Origin: Pullichristensenella sp002068815
Lineage (GTDB): Bacteria; Bacillota; Clostridia; Christensenellales; Aristaeellaceae
DNA length: 58,663 bases
Assembly (NCBI GenBank): GCA_040772885.1
Contig: JAXGXF010000013.1
Location: 1-58,663 of the forward strand
Reading direction: 5' to 3'
The position numbers and the translations under genes are program-made. Of the stretch, positions 17,260-25,874 are shown piece after piece. The notes beneath the pieces were generated by a model. The model saw only the letters and a program-made list of their open reading frames with translations. It was not told where the DNA came from and made no database searches. Positions within the stretch are counted from its first letter, which is position 1; the number at the start of each line of letters is the position of its first letter.

Positions 17260-18771
17260 CTAGGTAAGCGCGCCGCCCGTCGACAGGATCATGATGTTCT
17301 CCTCGGTGAGCTCCTCGCGCGAGAGCTCGCCCTGCAGCGATCCGTGGTACATGACCAGCGCGCGGTCGCAGATTCTCGAAATCTCCTGCGCCTCGCCGGA
17401 GGTGATGATGACGCCGATGCCGCCCTTGGCCAGCTCCATGATCTGGGCGTAGATCTCGTTCTTCGCGCCGACGTCCACGCCCTGCGTCGGGTTCGAGAGG
17501 ATCATGACCTTCGGCCGCGCGCGCAGCCACTTCGAGAGCACCGCCTTTTGCTGGTTGCCGCCGGAGAGGCTCGTGATCGGGTTGTCGATGTTCTGGACCT
17601 TGATCGAAAGCCTGTCCCTGGCCTCCTCCGCGGCGGCCCGCTCGCGCTTTTTCGAGATCGTCGTCCCCCGGCAGAGCTCGTCGAGCGTCACGATCGTGAT
17701 GTTGTGCTTCACGGAGAAGTCCTTGATGATCGCGTTCTCCTTGCGGTTCGACGGAAGAAACCCTATGCCCTTCCTGCGGCCCTGCGCCGGGTGGCGTATG
17801 TCGACCGGCCTTCCGGACAGCGCGACGCGGCCGGACTGCTTCGGGATGTCCCCGAACAGGCAGCCGACCAGCTGCTCCTTGCCGTCGCCCAGGAGCCCCG
17901 TGATCCCGACGACCTCGCCCTTCCTGAGCGTGAAGCTCACGTCGTTTACCGCGCCCTTGACGGACAGGTTTTCGACCGACAGAAGCTCCTCGCCGATTTC
18001 GCGCTCCTCGTAGACCTTGACGCCCAGGACGTCCCGCCCGACCATCATCCGGGCGATGTCCGTCTGGCTGATCTTCGAGCCGTCGGGCTGCAATATCCTT
18101 CCCTCGGCGACCTTTTCGCCGTTTCGAAGCACCGTGTAGGCGTCGCAGAACTCGACGACCTCGCCGAGCTTGTGCGATATGAACAGGATCGTCGCGCCAC
18201 CCTCGCGCGTCAGGTTGCGCATGATCGAGAATACCTTTTCAATCTCCCGCTGCGTCAAAGACGTCGTCGGCTCGTCCATGATGATGATGCGCGCCTCGCG
18301 AAGCAGCGACTTCGCGATCTCGACGATCTGCTTGTAGGAGGTCTCGAGCTGGCTCATCATCTGGCGCGGGTCGATCGACACATTCATCCGGTCGAACACT
18401 TCCTGCGTCAGCTTGCACATCCGCCGGACGTCCAGCTGGCCGAACCTCGTCAGCTCCGCCCCGAGGAACATGTTTTCGTAGACGGTCAGGTCGTTGACGA
18501 CGTTGAGCTCCTGGTGGATGAACGCGATTCCCAGCGCCTGCGCGTCCGCCGGGGAGTGAATCGAGGCCTTCTCGCCGAACAGCTCGATCGCGCCCCTGTC
18601 CATCGACACGACGCCGCCCAGGATGTTCATCAGCGTGGTCTTTCCCGCGCCGTTCTCCCCGAGCAGCGCGTGAATCTCCCCGCGCTCGACAGAGAGGTCG
18701 ACGTTCTGTAAAACCGGCACGCCGCCGTACGTCTTTACGATGCCGGTCATCTGCAATGCGCGCTCGGGCAT
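17260..18771 (-). CDS. Sugar ABC transporter ATP-binding protein (RbsA family)
   Basis: A 503-aa fused tandem ATPase energising the importer. The first nucleotide-binding domain has Walker A GENGAGKTT and Walker B IIMDEPTTSL; the second has a degenerate P-loop region GLLGDGKEQL and signature LSGGNQQKA with Walker B MILSNPTQGVDVG, where the usual Asp-Glu after the hydrophobic strand reads Ser-Asn. Such asymmetry is common in RbsA-type proteins, although the SNP here departs from the usual DEPT. The start ATG follows AAGGAGAG. It is co-transcribed with the permease 42 bases downstream. Confidence 0.94.
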   Translation of the reverse strand: MPERALQMTGIVKTYGGVPVLQNVDLSVERGEIHALLGENGAGKTTLMNILGGVVSMDRGAIELFGEKASIHSPADAQALGIAFIHQELNVVNDLTVYENMFLGAELTRFGQLDVRRMCKLTQEVFDRMNVSIDPRQMMSQLETSYKQIVEIAKSLLREARIIIMDEPTTSLTQREIEKVFSIMRNLTREGGATILFISHKLGEVVEFCDAYTVLRNGEKVAEGRILQPDGSKISQTDIARMMVGRDVLGVKVYEEREIGEELLSVENLSVKGAVNDVSFTLRKGEVVGITGLLGDGKEQLVGCLFGDIPKQSGRVALSGRPVDIRHPAQGRRKGIGFLPSNRKENAIIKDFSVKHNITIVTLDELCRGTTISKKRERAAAEEARDRLSIKVQNIDNPITSLSGGNQQKAVLSKWLRARPKVMILSNPTQGVDVGAKNEIYAQIMELAKGGIGVIITSGEAQEISRICDRALVMYHGSLQGELSREELTEENIMILSTGGALT

Positions 18772-18792
18772 TTGGCTCTCTCCTTGTTTACG

Positions 18793-18822
18793 GCTGAGAG
18801 GGAGGCGAGCCTCCCTCTCAGC
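18793..18822 (-). repeat. Intercistronic hairpin between binding protein and ATPase genes
   Basis: Perfect 14-bp stem GCTGAGAGGGAGGC / GCCTCCCTCTCAGC with a 2-base loop, no T-run. Hairpins in this position usually stabilise or attenuate the transcript so that the binding protein is made in excess. Confidence 0.75.
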
Positions 18823-18844
18823 GCCACGACTATGGTCTGGGGCT

Positions 18845-19804
18845 TTAGAACGGGGCGTCCGCGGTGATGTTGTTCTCGTCGAGCCACTGCTGATAGTTCG
18901 TGTAGTCCAGCGTGGACGGCGGGATGATGACCCTCTGCTCGTAGGTCTTGCCCTCGATGATGCCGGCCGCGAGCTTGACGCACTCCGCCATCATGTAGGG
19001 GGCGTAGGTCTGGCTGGACAGCCAGATCTTGTCCTTGTACTCGTCCATGATCTTCATATAGCTCTGCGCGCCGCCGCAGCCGGTCATGACCTTGATGCCG
19101 CCCTCGCCGAGGCGCCCGGCCTCCTCGATGGCCTTGAGCATGCCGATGGACAGCTCGTCGTCGCAGGAGTACACGCCGTCGATCTCCGGATTCGCCGTCA
19201 GGACGTCCGCCATCAGCGCGAGGCCCGTCTCGGCCGCGGCGTTGTCAGCGGCGTACTGGCCCAGGATCTCGATCTCGGGGTAGTTCTTGATCGTGTCCAT
19301 GAAGCCGTCGACGCGCTCCTGGAAGATGGCGCCGTAGGACGGGATCGTCGTCACGACGACCTTGCCCTTGCCGCCGAGCTTGTCCGCGATGTACTCCGCG
19401 CCCTGGCAGCCGATCTCATAGTTGTCGCCGGCGAGGTAGTAGTCCGGAACCGTCGCGCCCAGCGTGCGGTCGAAGTCGACCAGCACGATGCCCGCGTCCA
19501 TGATCTTCTGCGCGGAGGCCTCGAGCGTGTCGTTGTGCGGGAACAGCACGATGTACTTGCAGCCCTGCGAGATCATCAGGTCGATCTGGTTGGCCTGCTC
19601 GTTCTCGTTCTCGGCAACGCTCATCATGTAGTTGAGGCCCAGCGCATCCGCGGTCGTCCTGGCGGACCACTCGACGGCCGCGACCCAGCCCGTGGGGTTG
19701 AAGGGCACGGAAATGCCGACGAGCGGCTTCTCCTCCGCGAGGGCGCCGGCGGAGAGGCCGAGCACGAGCGCGAGGGCGAGAACCAAGGTAAGAAGTTTCT
19801 TCAT
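18845..19804 (-). CDS. Sugar ABC transporter substrate-binding protein (RbsB-like)
   Basis: Extracytoplasmic binding protein of the Peripla_BP_4 family, 319 aa. A signal peptide (MKKLLTLVLALALVLG, cleavage near GALAEE, about residue 24) is followed by the two-lobe fold with hinge motifs GCKYIVLFPHND, VLVDFDRT and GVYSCDDELSIGML. No lipobox cysteine is present, so the protein is probably cleaved by signal peptidase I rather than lipidated, which is unusual for a Gram-positive importer. It is first in the operon with a strong promoter (TTGACG-17-TATAAT). Ligand not determinable; the linked epimerase and dehydrogenase suggest a sugar, polyol or sugar acid. Confidence 0.94.
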   Translation of the reverse strand: MKKLLTLVLALALVLGLSAGALAEEKPLVGISVPFNPTGWVAAVEWSARTTADALGLNYMMSVAENENEQANQIDLMISQGCKYIVLFPHNDTLEASAQKIMDAGIVLVDFDRTLGATVPDYYLAGDNYEIGCQGAEYIADKLGGKGKVVVTTIPSYGAIFQERVDGFMDTIKNYPEIEILGQYAADNAAAETGLALMADVLTANPEIDGVYSCDDELSIGMLKAIEEAGRLGEGGIKVMTGCGGAQSYMKIMDEYKDKIWLSSQTYAPYMMAECVKLAAGIIEGKTYEQRVIIPPSTLDYTNYQQWLDENNITADAPF

Positions 19805-19903
19805 AGTAGTTCCTCCTTAATTGTTAATTCCGCCTGCGCGGAAAAGGAAAACAAAATCCGAAATCGGTTTCTTTGCACACCCGTGACAAAACATTGTACC
19901 CCA

Positions 19904-19932
19904 ATTATACAGGTCTTAACGCCCCGCGTCAA
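19904..19932 (-). promoter_or_regulatory. Promoter of sugar ABC transporter operon
   Basis: Minus strand: -35 TTGACG (19932-19927), 17-base spacer, -10 TATAAT (19909-19904). A second TTGACA lies a few bases further upstream. The 5' untranslated region is about 100 bases. Confidence 0.85.
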
Positions 19933-20044
19933 GTGTCAATTCGGCCCCGAGGGCGATAAACACCAATAAATGAAAACAAACGAAAGCGGGCGGGGCGGGC
20001 GATGGCGGCACCGCATCGCGGGGGAATTCCAACAGGCCGAAGGG

Positions 20045-21376
20045 TTACAGCTCCTCGACCGCCCAGCCGAACACCCTCGCGACCTGCCTGAGCTGCGGCC
20101 GCACGTCGCCGACGACGATCAGCGAATGGTGCGAGCAGAGCCGGTCCATGACCTTGTGGCCGTCCTTATAGCGGATCAGCGCGCCGTTTCGGCAGTCGGA
20201 GCCGGGGTACTGCACGTATTTCTCGATCTCGGCCTCGATGATCGAGAGCTTCTTGAAGCCGGGGTAGATCTTCGCGAGCGTGATCTTGCCCTCGGGCATG
20301 CGGCAGTCGGTCATCAGCGCAAAGTCGTTGACGATCGCGAGCACCTTGGGCCTGACCGTCCACTCGGTGCAGAAGCAGCGCGGCACGAAGCCGAAGTAGC
20401 CGCAGTGCACGCCCAGCGCGTGGTTGTCCGGGTCCTCGATGTCGGGGAACTTGTCGATCTTCTCGTGCGCGAGCGCCGCCATGCCGACCAGGAACGGGTA
20501 GATGTTCGTCATCATGATCGGCTTTTCGAGCGAGCGGTAGATCACGTAGGTCGAGAGCAGCGTCAGGGTGTCGCCCTCGCACGCCCAGATGATATTGTCG
20601 CGCTCGAACAGCATGTTCCAGACGAGGCAGGGCGTCGTGTCCGAGTGGAACGACTCGTTCAGGCAGTTCGCGCCGACGCCGTCGACGCCGCCGAGCTCCC
20701 CGATGACCCTCTTGATCGCGACGTACAGCTTGACCGCGCGGAGATAATGCGCATGGGCGACGCCCTCCATGGGAACGTCCCAGTCGCGGCAAACTTCCTC
20801 GGCGACCTCGTCGGGGACCTGTCGAGCGTCGTCGTTGACGGCCTTCCAGCTCTTGTAGATCAATTTGCAGCCGAAAAACGACTCCATCGCCTCGGTCGAC
20901 TGCTTCTCCCACCAGTAGAACTTCTTGAAGATGTTCGCCTGCATGCCCTCGCCCGGCGTGTCCTGAAACATCAAAAACTTCGCGCCCGACCGCAAATTCG
21001 CCCGCGCGCCGATCGCGCGAAGGATCGTCTTCCCCATCTCGACGCTGTAGGGCGAGAACACCGTTAAGCCGAGGTCGCGGAGGTAGGTCACGATCTCCCA
21101 GTCCCACATCTCGACGGTTCCGAACCTCGAGGTCAAAACGACCATCGGGGCGGAATAGCCCTTCAATGCCTCGTCGTGCCGGAACGCCGCGAAGATCATC
21201 TGCGGAAACGCGATCGCGTCCGCGCCGTCGGGCAGCGGCTCGCCGACCGCGACCGGCTCGAGAAACTCCGCCACGTCGCCGTAAAAATCGCGCAGCCGGG
21301 CCAGTTGCTCCTCGTATTCCCGCTGTTCGCGCTCGTTCCACTCGGTAAAGTACAAGGGTGCAAGTCTCACGCGCAT
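20045..21376 (-). CDS. L-fucose/L-arabinose isomerase-like protein
   Basis: A 443-aa protein whose layout fits the L-fucose/L-arabinose isomerase superfamily: an N-terminal Rossmann-like half with AIAFPQMIFAA and PMVVLTSRFGTVE, then a C-terminal half with GANCLNESFHSDTTPC, IIWACEGDT (candidate metal Glu) and HCGYFGFVPR. The match is by overall pattern rather than a single diagnostic motif. The ATG at 21376 follows GGAGGGG and a promoter TTGCAA-17-TATACT. It precedes the sugar ABC operon on the same strand with an intervening promoter. A role in isomerising the imported sugar is an inference. It is shorter than and distinct from the true FucI at 35288. Confidence 0.65.
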   Translation of the reverse strand: MRVRLAPLYFTEWNEREQREYEEQLARLRDFYGDVAEFLEPVAVGEPLPDGADAIAFPQMIFAAFRHDEALKGYSAPMVVLTSRFGTVEMWDWEIVTYLRDLGLTVFSPYSVEMGKTILRAIGARANLRSGAKFLMFQDTPGEGMQANIFKKFYWWEKQSTEAMESFFGCKLIYKSWKAVNDDARQVPDEVAEEVCRDWDVPMEGVAHAHYLRAVKLYVAIKRVIGELGGVDGVGANCLNESFHSDTTPCLVWNMLFERDNIIWACEGDTLTLLSTYVIYRSLEKPIMMTNIYPFLVGMAALAHEKIDKFPDIEDPDNHALGVHCGYFGFVPRCFCTEWTVRPKVLAIVNDFALMTDCRMPEGKITLAKIYPGFKKLSIIEAEIEKYVQYPGSDCRNGALIRYKDGHKVMDRLCSHHSLIVVGDVRPQLRQVARVFGWAVEEL

Positions 21377-21410
21377 CGCCGTTCCCCTCCAGCCGCATTA
21401 TTCTTTGTTC

Positions 21411-21439
21411 AGTATAGATCATGGAGAATGTTTTTGCAA
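21411..21439 (-). promoter_or_regulatory. Promoter of isomerase-like gene
   Basis: Minus strand: -35 TTGCAA (21439-21434), 17-base spacer, -10 TATACT (21416-21411). Confidence 0.8.
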
Positions 21440-21524
21440 TAGGGAGGTTTTGACGAAAAAAGGGCCGATACCGATAATAAACAATACAAAACGATAGAAA
21501 ATGCGCGATAGATCGGGGGCCGGG

Positions 21525-21554
21525 TTGACAACCCCCCGCGCGCTGTGGTATCTT
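21525..21554 (+). promoter_or_regulatory. Promoter of secreted 331-aa protein gene
   Basis: Plus strand: perfect -35 TTGACA (21525-21530), 18-base spacer, -10 TATCTT (21549-21554), followed by AGGAGG and ATG. Confidence 0.8.
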
Positions 21555-21587
21555 TTGGATGAGAAATCTGCGCAGGAGGATACTGTC

Positions 21588-22583
21588 ATGGGAAAGAGAA
21601 TCGCTTTGATCGCCCTCGCGCTGCTCTCGGCTCTGTTCTTCGGCGCCGGGAGCGCCGAGGGCGGGCGGCTCGAGCTGGCCTTCGGGCTGTTCTGCGTCGA
21701 GGTTCCGGCGGACGCCTCCATCGGGCCGAACACGGGCAACGCGCTGTCCGACCTGCGCTACGAGGTCGCCCCGTTTCCGGGCCTCGTGTACGCGAACTTC
21801 GCCCCGCGGTCGGAGTACGCCGACACCGCCAAGCGGAAGCTCGACAGCTACATATCGCTTCTGTTCGCGCTCTGCGGCGACGGGTATACCGAGACCGAGG
21901 TCGCGGAGGAAGAGCTGCCCGGCGGCGTCCGGCTGCGGTGGCAGCTGATGCGCGGCGGGAGCGCGCACGCACTGTGGTTCGAGGCGTTTTCGAAGGAATT
22001 CGGCTACAACATGTGCCTCTCGGGGCCGCCCGACGCGGAGCAGGACGAGCGCATACTCGCGCTGATGCGGTCGTTCCGGGCGGACGCGGACCGCGAGGAG
22101 GACCTCATGCGAATCCGGCAGCAAAAGCGGGAGAACGGCTCGTTCGTCAGCGCCGAGCACGGGCTGCGCATACAGCTCGACGAGGGCTGGAACGCGGTGT
22201 CCTTCGAGGGCATGCTCCTCCCGCAGACGGCCTTTGCGCTCGAAAAGGACGGCGGCCAGTGGCTGATACAGCTGCTGTACACGCACCCCGTGCCGCCGGA
22301 CGGCGCGAGGGATTTGCTCGAGTGGTTCGTGCAGGACGCGCGCCGGACGGACCCCTCCGGGGACGCGCCGGCCTTCGGCGAGCCGTACTCGGTCGCGCTC
22401 GACGGTCTGGGCGGCATAGAGGCGTGGGTCGTGGAGGAGGACACGGACATCTTCATCCGGAACGTCGCCTTCGTGCACGAGAGCTACGGCTACTTCGGCT
22501 CGTTCATGTGGATCAAGGAGCTCGACGGCGTCGCCCGGCCGCAGATGGACGCGGCGCTCAGGTCGCTCACCGCTCCGGAGTAA
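21588..22583 (+). CDS. Secreted two-domain protein of unknown function
   Basis: A 331-aa exported protein; AGGAGG lies 8 bases before the ATG and the first 23 residues form a signal peptide (ALIALALLSALFFG, cleavage near GSAEG). The mature part appears to be two similar halves. Each opens with a strand resembling FGLFCVEVPADAS or HGLRIQLDEGW, contains a FVQ/LDSY helix, and closes with an ALMRSFRAD or ALRSLTA helix. This layout recalls PsbP/DcrB-like domains in tandem, but that is judgement by eye. No catalytic motif. It is the only plus-strand gene between 12 and 26 kb. Confidence 0.75.
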   Translation: MGKRIALIALALLSALFFGAGSAEGGRLELAFGLFCVEVPADASIGPNTGNALSDLRYEVAPFPGLVYANFAPRSEYADTAKRKLDSYISLLFALCGDGYTETEVAEEELPGGVRLRWQLMRGGSAHALWFEAFSKEFGYNMCLSGPPDAEQDERILALMRSFRADADREEDLMRIRQQKRENGSFVSAEHGLRIQLDEGWNAVSFEGMLLPQTAFALEKDGGQWLIQLLYTHPVPPDGARDLLEWFVQDARRTDPSGDAPAFGEPYSVALDGLGGIEAWVVEEDTDIFIRNVAFVHESYGYFGSFMWIKELDGVARPQMDAALRSLTAPE

Positions 22584-22616
22584 AAAACGGGGGCCGGCGT
22601 TGAAGCGCCGGCCCCC
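22583..22616 (-). terminator. Terminator of orphan oligopeptide-binding protein gene
   Basis: An 11-bp stem GGGGGCCGGCG / CGCCGGCCCCC followed on the minus strand by GTTTTTTAC. It may also end the converging plus-strand transcript, although no T-run follows on that side. Confidence 0.85.
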
Positions 22617-22629
22617 TGCTTGGGTTGCG

Positions 22630-24222
22630 TTATTCGAAGTGCGCGTACTCGAAGTAGATGTGCCCGATCGGGTTCTTGACGATCCCCTTGATGTTGGGCT
22701 TCACGAGGTACGGGTCCTCGTAGGAGTACATCGGCATGCCGGGCATCTGGTCGACGAGGTACTTCTCGATCTCGATCAGCTTCGCCTCGCGCTCGGCCGG
22801 ATCGGTGATCTTGCCGGCCTCGGCGAACATGCCGTCGTACACCGGGTCGTCCCACTGGTTCTCGGAGGCGTTCGAGCCGGTGACCCAGATCTTGAGGTTC
22901 GCGCTCGGGTCGACGTAGTCGCAGGTATAGCCGTTGCGGTCCGTCGAGAAGTGGCCCGCGGCGAGCTCATCCCAGTACACGGCCGACTCGTAGGTCGTGA
23001 TCGAGTACTCGACGCCGAGGTTCGCCTTCCACATCTCGCCGATGACCTGCGCCATCAGCTTCTGCTCGTTGTCGTTCTTCGTCACGATCTCGACGACCGG
23101 GAAATTCTCGCCGTTCGGGTATCCGGCCTCGGCGAGCAGCGCCTTCGCGGCCTCGGGGTCCTCCTTGAACATGTCGCCGGCGATGTCGCGGTAGCTCGCG
23201 CCCTCGGTGGAGAGCGACGGCTGCGAGTACGGCACGAAGCCGTAGACCGGCTTTTCGACGAGGCCGAGCACATTCAAAACCGCCTGGCGGTCGATCGCCA
23301 TCGCGAACGCCTGGCGCACGCGCTTGTCGGAGAACTCCGGCAGCGAGCAGTTGAAGTCGCAGTACTGTATGCCGATCTTGCCCGAGGTGAAGAACTCGTC
23401 CGAGCCCGCGTACTGCTTGAGCGCGTCGGGGCTCAGTTCGTCGGAGACGTTGATCTCGCCGTTGTTGTAGGCGGTCAGCTCCGTCGCCTTGTCGGGGATG
23501 ATGACGATCTTCACGCCGTCGATCTGAATCTCGTCGGCGAGGTAGTAATTCGGGTTCGGGACGAGCAGAAGGTGCGACAGCGAGCTGTATTCCTTCAGCA
23601 TGAACGGCCCGTTCGAAACGTAGGTGTCGGGCGACTTCGTCCACGCCTCGGTGCCCTCGACGACGTCCTTCTTGACCGGCATGTACGAGGTGGTCGCGGT
23701 CATCGACAGGAACCACGGCGCGAGCGTCTCCAGCTCGCACACGAGCGTCAGGTCGTCGGTCGCCTTCACGCCGACGTCGTCCGCGGTCGCGGTGCCCTCG
23801 TTGTAGGCCTGGCCGTTCTTCAGAATCCACAGGTCGCTCGCCGCGCGCGAGGCGACCTCCGGATTGAGCACGCGCTTCCAGGCGTACTCAAAGTCGTGCG
23901 CGTTGAGGGGCGACCCGTCCGACCAGAGCAGGCCCTCGCGCAGATGGAAGGTGTAGGTAAGGCCGTCCTCGGAGACACCGCAGGATTCCGCGAGCGCCGG
24001 CACGTAGCTCTTGCCGTCGGACGCGAACTTGTAGAGCCCCTTGAACAGGTTCTGCAGGACGAGCGACGAGCGCGCGTAGGAGTTCAGGCCCGGGTCCATC
24101 TCCTCCGGATCGCCCTGAATGGAGTAGACGATCGTGCCGCCCTCCGCCAGCGCGGTCTGAACCCCCGCGAGCGCCGTCACGAGCAGCGCCGCCAGCATAA
24201 GCATCGCCAATAATTTCTTCAT
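22630..24222 (-). CDS. Oligopeptide ABC transporter substrate-binding protein (OppA-like)
   Basis: A 530-aa SBP_bac_5 family protein. The signal peptide (MKKLLAMLMLAALLVTALAG, cleavage near TALAEG) lacks a lipobox cysteine. Family marks are YSIQGDPEEMDPGLNSY, VLQNLFKGLYKF, TYTFHLREGLLWSDGSPLNAHDFEYAWKRV split here as HLREGLLWSDG and AHDFEYAWKRV, and RVRQAFAMAIDRQAV. Length and motif order match OppA. No permease or ATPase gene is nearby, so it must serve a transporter encoded elsewhere or act alone. Own promoter TTGACT-17-TAGCAT and own terminator. Confidence 0.94.
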   Translation of the reverse strand: MKKLLAMLMLAALLVTALAGVQTALAEGGTIVYSIQGDPEEMDPGLNSYARSSLVLQNLFKGLYKFASDGKSYVPALAESCGVSEDGLTYTFHLREGLLWSDGSPLNAHDFEYAWKRVLNPEVASRAASDLWILKNGQAYNEGTATADDVGVKATDDLTLVCELETLAPWFLSMTATTSYMPVKKDVVEGTEAWTKSPDTYVSNGPFMLKEYSSLSHLLLVPNPNYYLADEIQIDGVKIVIIPDKATELTAYNNGEINVSDELSPDALKQYAGSDEFFTSGKIGIQYCDFNCSLPEFSDKRVRQAFAMAIDRQAVLNVLGLVEKPVYGFVPYSQPSLSTEGASYRDIAGDMFKEDPEAAKALLAEAGYPNGENFPVVEIVTKNDNEQKLMAQVIGEMWKANLGVEYSITTYESAVYWDELAAGHFSTDRNGYTCDYVDPSANLKIWVTGSNASENQWDDPVYDGMFAEAGKITDPAEREAKLIEIEKYLVDQMPGMPMYSYEDPYLVKPNIKGIVKNPIGHIYFEYAHFE

Positions 24223-24255
24223 ACATCCTCCTCCTATTCAATCCCAGATGCAGTA

Positions 24256-24284
24256 ATGCTAACAGATCGGCTTCAAAAAGTCAA
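24256..24284 (-). promoter_or_regulatory. Promoter of OppA-like gene
   Basis: Minus strand: -35 TTGACT (24284-24279), 17-base spacer, -10 TAGCAT (24261-24256). Confidence 0.75.
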
Positions 24285-24503
24285 TGCGGACGCGGCCGTT
24301 CTTTGTGTAAAAAACACAAGCCCGCCGTGCGCGGACACGGGGAAGGGCGGGGAAAGTGCGGATACCGGCAGAGGAATGATGCGCAGGCCCGGTCGGGCGG
24401 CGCGCACCTGCCGCGCGCTGATACCGGCGGGATGCGGCGCAACGCCCAACCCGGACAGCGCGCGGGTGCCGGGTCAATTTTTTGAAAATTCGCGCCCGCC
24501 CCC

Positions 24504-24532
24504 TTGCATTCGCGCGCAAAATGTTGTATAAT
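24504..24532 (+). promoter_or_regulatory. Promoter of tRNA-Thr
   Basis: Plus strand: -35 TTGCAT (24504-24509), 17-base spacer, perfect -10 TATAAT (24527-24532), 20 bases before the tRNA. Confidence 0.85.
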
Positions 24533-24552
24533 AGCCACCGTGCCACCGTTTT

Positions 24553-24628
24553 GCTGATGTAGCTCAGTAGGTAGAGCACATCCTTGGTAAGGATGAGGTC
24601 ATGGGTTCGAGTCCCATCATCAGCTCCA
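24553..24628 (+). tRNA. tRNA-Thr (anticodon GGT)
   Basis: Complete cloverleaf: acceptor stem GCTGATG / CATCAGC, D-arm TAGCTCAGTAGGTAGAGC, anticodon stem CATCC / GGATG with loop TTGGTAA (anticodon GGT), T-arm GGGTTCGAGTCCC, discriminator T and encoded CCA. Single-gene unit between its own promoter and terminator. Confidence 0.97.
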
Positions 24629-24632
24629 GCAA

Positions 24633-24678
24633 GAACCCCGGAAGCGCCTGATTTTCAGGGCTTCCGGGGGTTCTTTTT
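24633..24678 (+). terminator. Terminator of tRNA-Thr
   Basis: Long stem GAACCCCGGAAG..CCTGA / TCAGG..CTTCCGGGGGTTC followed by TTTTT, starting five bases after the tRNA. Confidence 0.92.
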
Positions 24679-24753
24679 CCGGTTGCGACGACTATGCGGA
24701 ATGCGCAAAACGCCGCTGAATTCCGGAGGCGCGGAAAGGGATGTCCGTCTGCG

Positions 24754-25785
24754 TCACACCTCCACCTCCCGGCGCTCCCGTCCGGATTGCAGGCAGGCGA
24801 ACACGGAGCGCATCGAGCTCAGGGCGTTCTCCATGTCGTTTACGGAGGCGCGGCCGGTCTCGACGGCCTCGATGAAGTCGTCGATCACGCCCGTCCTGTT
24901 CTGGCGGACGTTCGTCTGTATGCTGTCTAGCCGGCAGCAGAGCTCCTCGCCGCTCTTCTTTGTGATCACGACGGAGAAATCCGGGTCGTCGTAGATGCGC
25001 ATCTGCCCCTCCGAGCCGTAGACGCGCGTGCAGTTGTCCTCGCGGCCGTAATAGGTCCAGCTCGCGGTGAGCGTGCCGATGGCGCCGCTTCGCATCTTCA
25101 ACACGCAGATCGCGTTGTCCTCGACCGCGATCGGCGCCCCGTCCGCGCCCCTCTTGTCCAGCGTCCCGATCGCCGCCCAGACGCTCTTGGGCGCGTCGGC
25201 GAGCAGGAACTGTATCAGGTCCATCTTGTGTATGCCGAGGTCGAACATCGCGCCGAACGCCGCGCGGGACGGGTCGAAGAACCACAGCCCGGGGCCGCTG
25301 TCCACAGACCATGTGTCGGGGCCGGCGTGCCCGAAACTGGTCGCGAAGGTCAGCACGCGGCCGATCTCGCCGCGCGCGATGGCGTCCCTCGCGAATTGAT
25401 GGCCGCGCAGCAGGCGCTGGTTGTGGCCGATCAGCAGGCGCCTTCCGTTCGCCCTGGCCGCGTCCGCCATCCGCTCGCAGGACGCGAGGTCGACCGCCAT
25501 CGGCTTTTCGCACAGCACGTGCTTGCCGGCCTCGAGCGCGGCGACCGTCACCTCGGCGTGGTTCGCGTTCATCACGCATACGCTGACGCAATCGACGTCG
25601 CCGCGTTTAAGCAGCTCGCGCCAGTCGGCATGGGCGTCGGCGCCGTACCGGGCGGCCACCTGCTTCGCGCGCGCGGCGTTCATGTCGGAAAACGCGCGCA
25701 GCGCGCAGCCGGGGTTCTCCGCGTACTCCGGGGCATGGCGGATCTGCGTGATCTTTCCGCAGCCGATGATTCCGATTCCAAACAT
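24754..25785 (-). CDS. Gfo/Idh/MocA-family oxidoreductase (second copy)
   Basis: A 343-aa NAD(P)-dependent sugar/polyol dehydrogenase. The Rossmann start IGIIGCGKITQIRH, the motif LCEKPMAVDLAS and the C-terminal DLGIHKMDLIQFL are characteristic. It is clearly different from the copy at 14134 (389 aa), so the two probably act on different substrates. The ATG follows CGGAGGGG. It is a stand-alone gene between tRNA-Thr and a small secreted protein gene; a -10-like TATAAT lies upstream (25851-25846). Substrate unknown. Confidence 0.9.
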   Translation of the reverse strand: MFGIGIIGCGKITQIRHAPEYAENPGCALRAFSDMNAARAKQVAARYGADAHADWRELLKRGDVDCVSVCVMNANHAEVTVAALEAGKHVLCEKPMAVDLASCERMADAARANGRRLLIGHNQRLLRGHQFARDAIARGEIGRVLTFATSFGHAGPDTWSVDSGPGLWFFDPSRAAFGAMFDLGIHKMDLIQFLLADAPKSVWAAIGTLDKRGADGAPIAVEDNAICVLKMRSGAIGTLTASWTYYGREDNCTRVYGSEGQMRIYDDPDFSVVITKKSGEELCCRLDSIQTNVRQNRTGVIDDFIEAVETGRASVNDMENALSSMRSVFACLQSGRERREVEV

Positions 25786-25874
25786 GGCGTTCCCCTCCGA
25801 ATATCCTTGCGCGGTCGGTTCCTCCCGGCGGCCCGTATGGGGAAATTATAGTATAAAAACACGCAAAAGTCCAC

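Larger units (their letters stand above)
24223..24552. other. Intergenic region with two divergent promoters
   Basis: No convincing gene. The left part holds the promoter of the OppA-like gene and the right part that of tRNA-Thr. The middle (about 24290-24490) is GC-rich sequence without stop-free codon bias, hairpins or recognisable sites. Confidence 0.6.

Noticed and set aside
24256..24531. Short open frames between the OppA-like gene and tRNA-Thr
   Set aside because: They overlap two promoters, lack ribosome sites and show no protein-like pattern.
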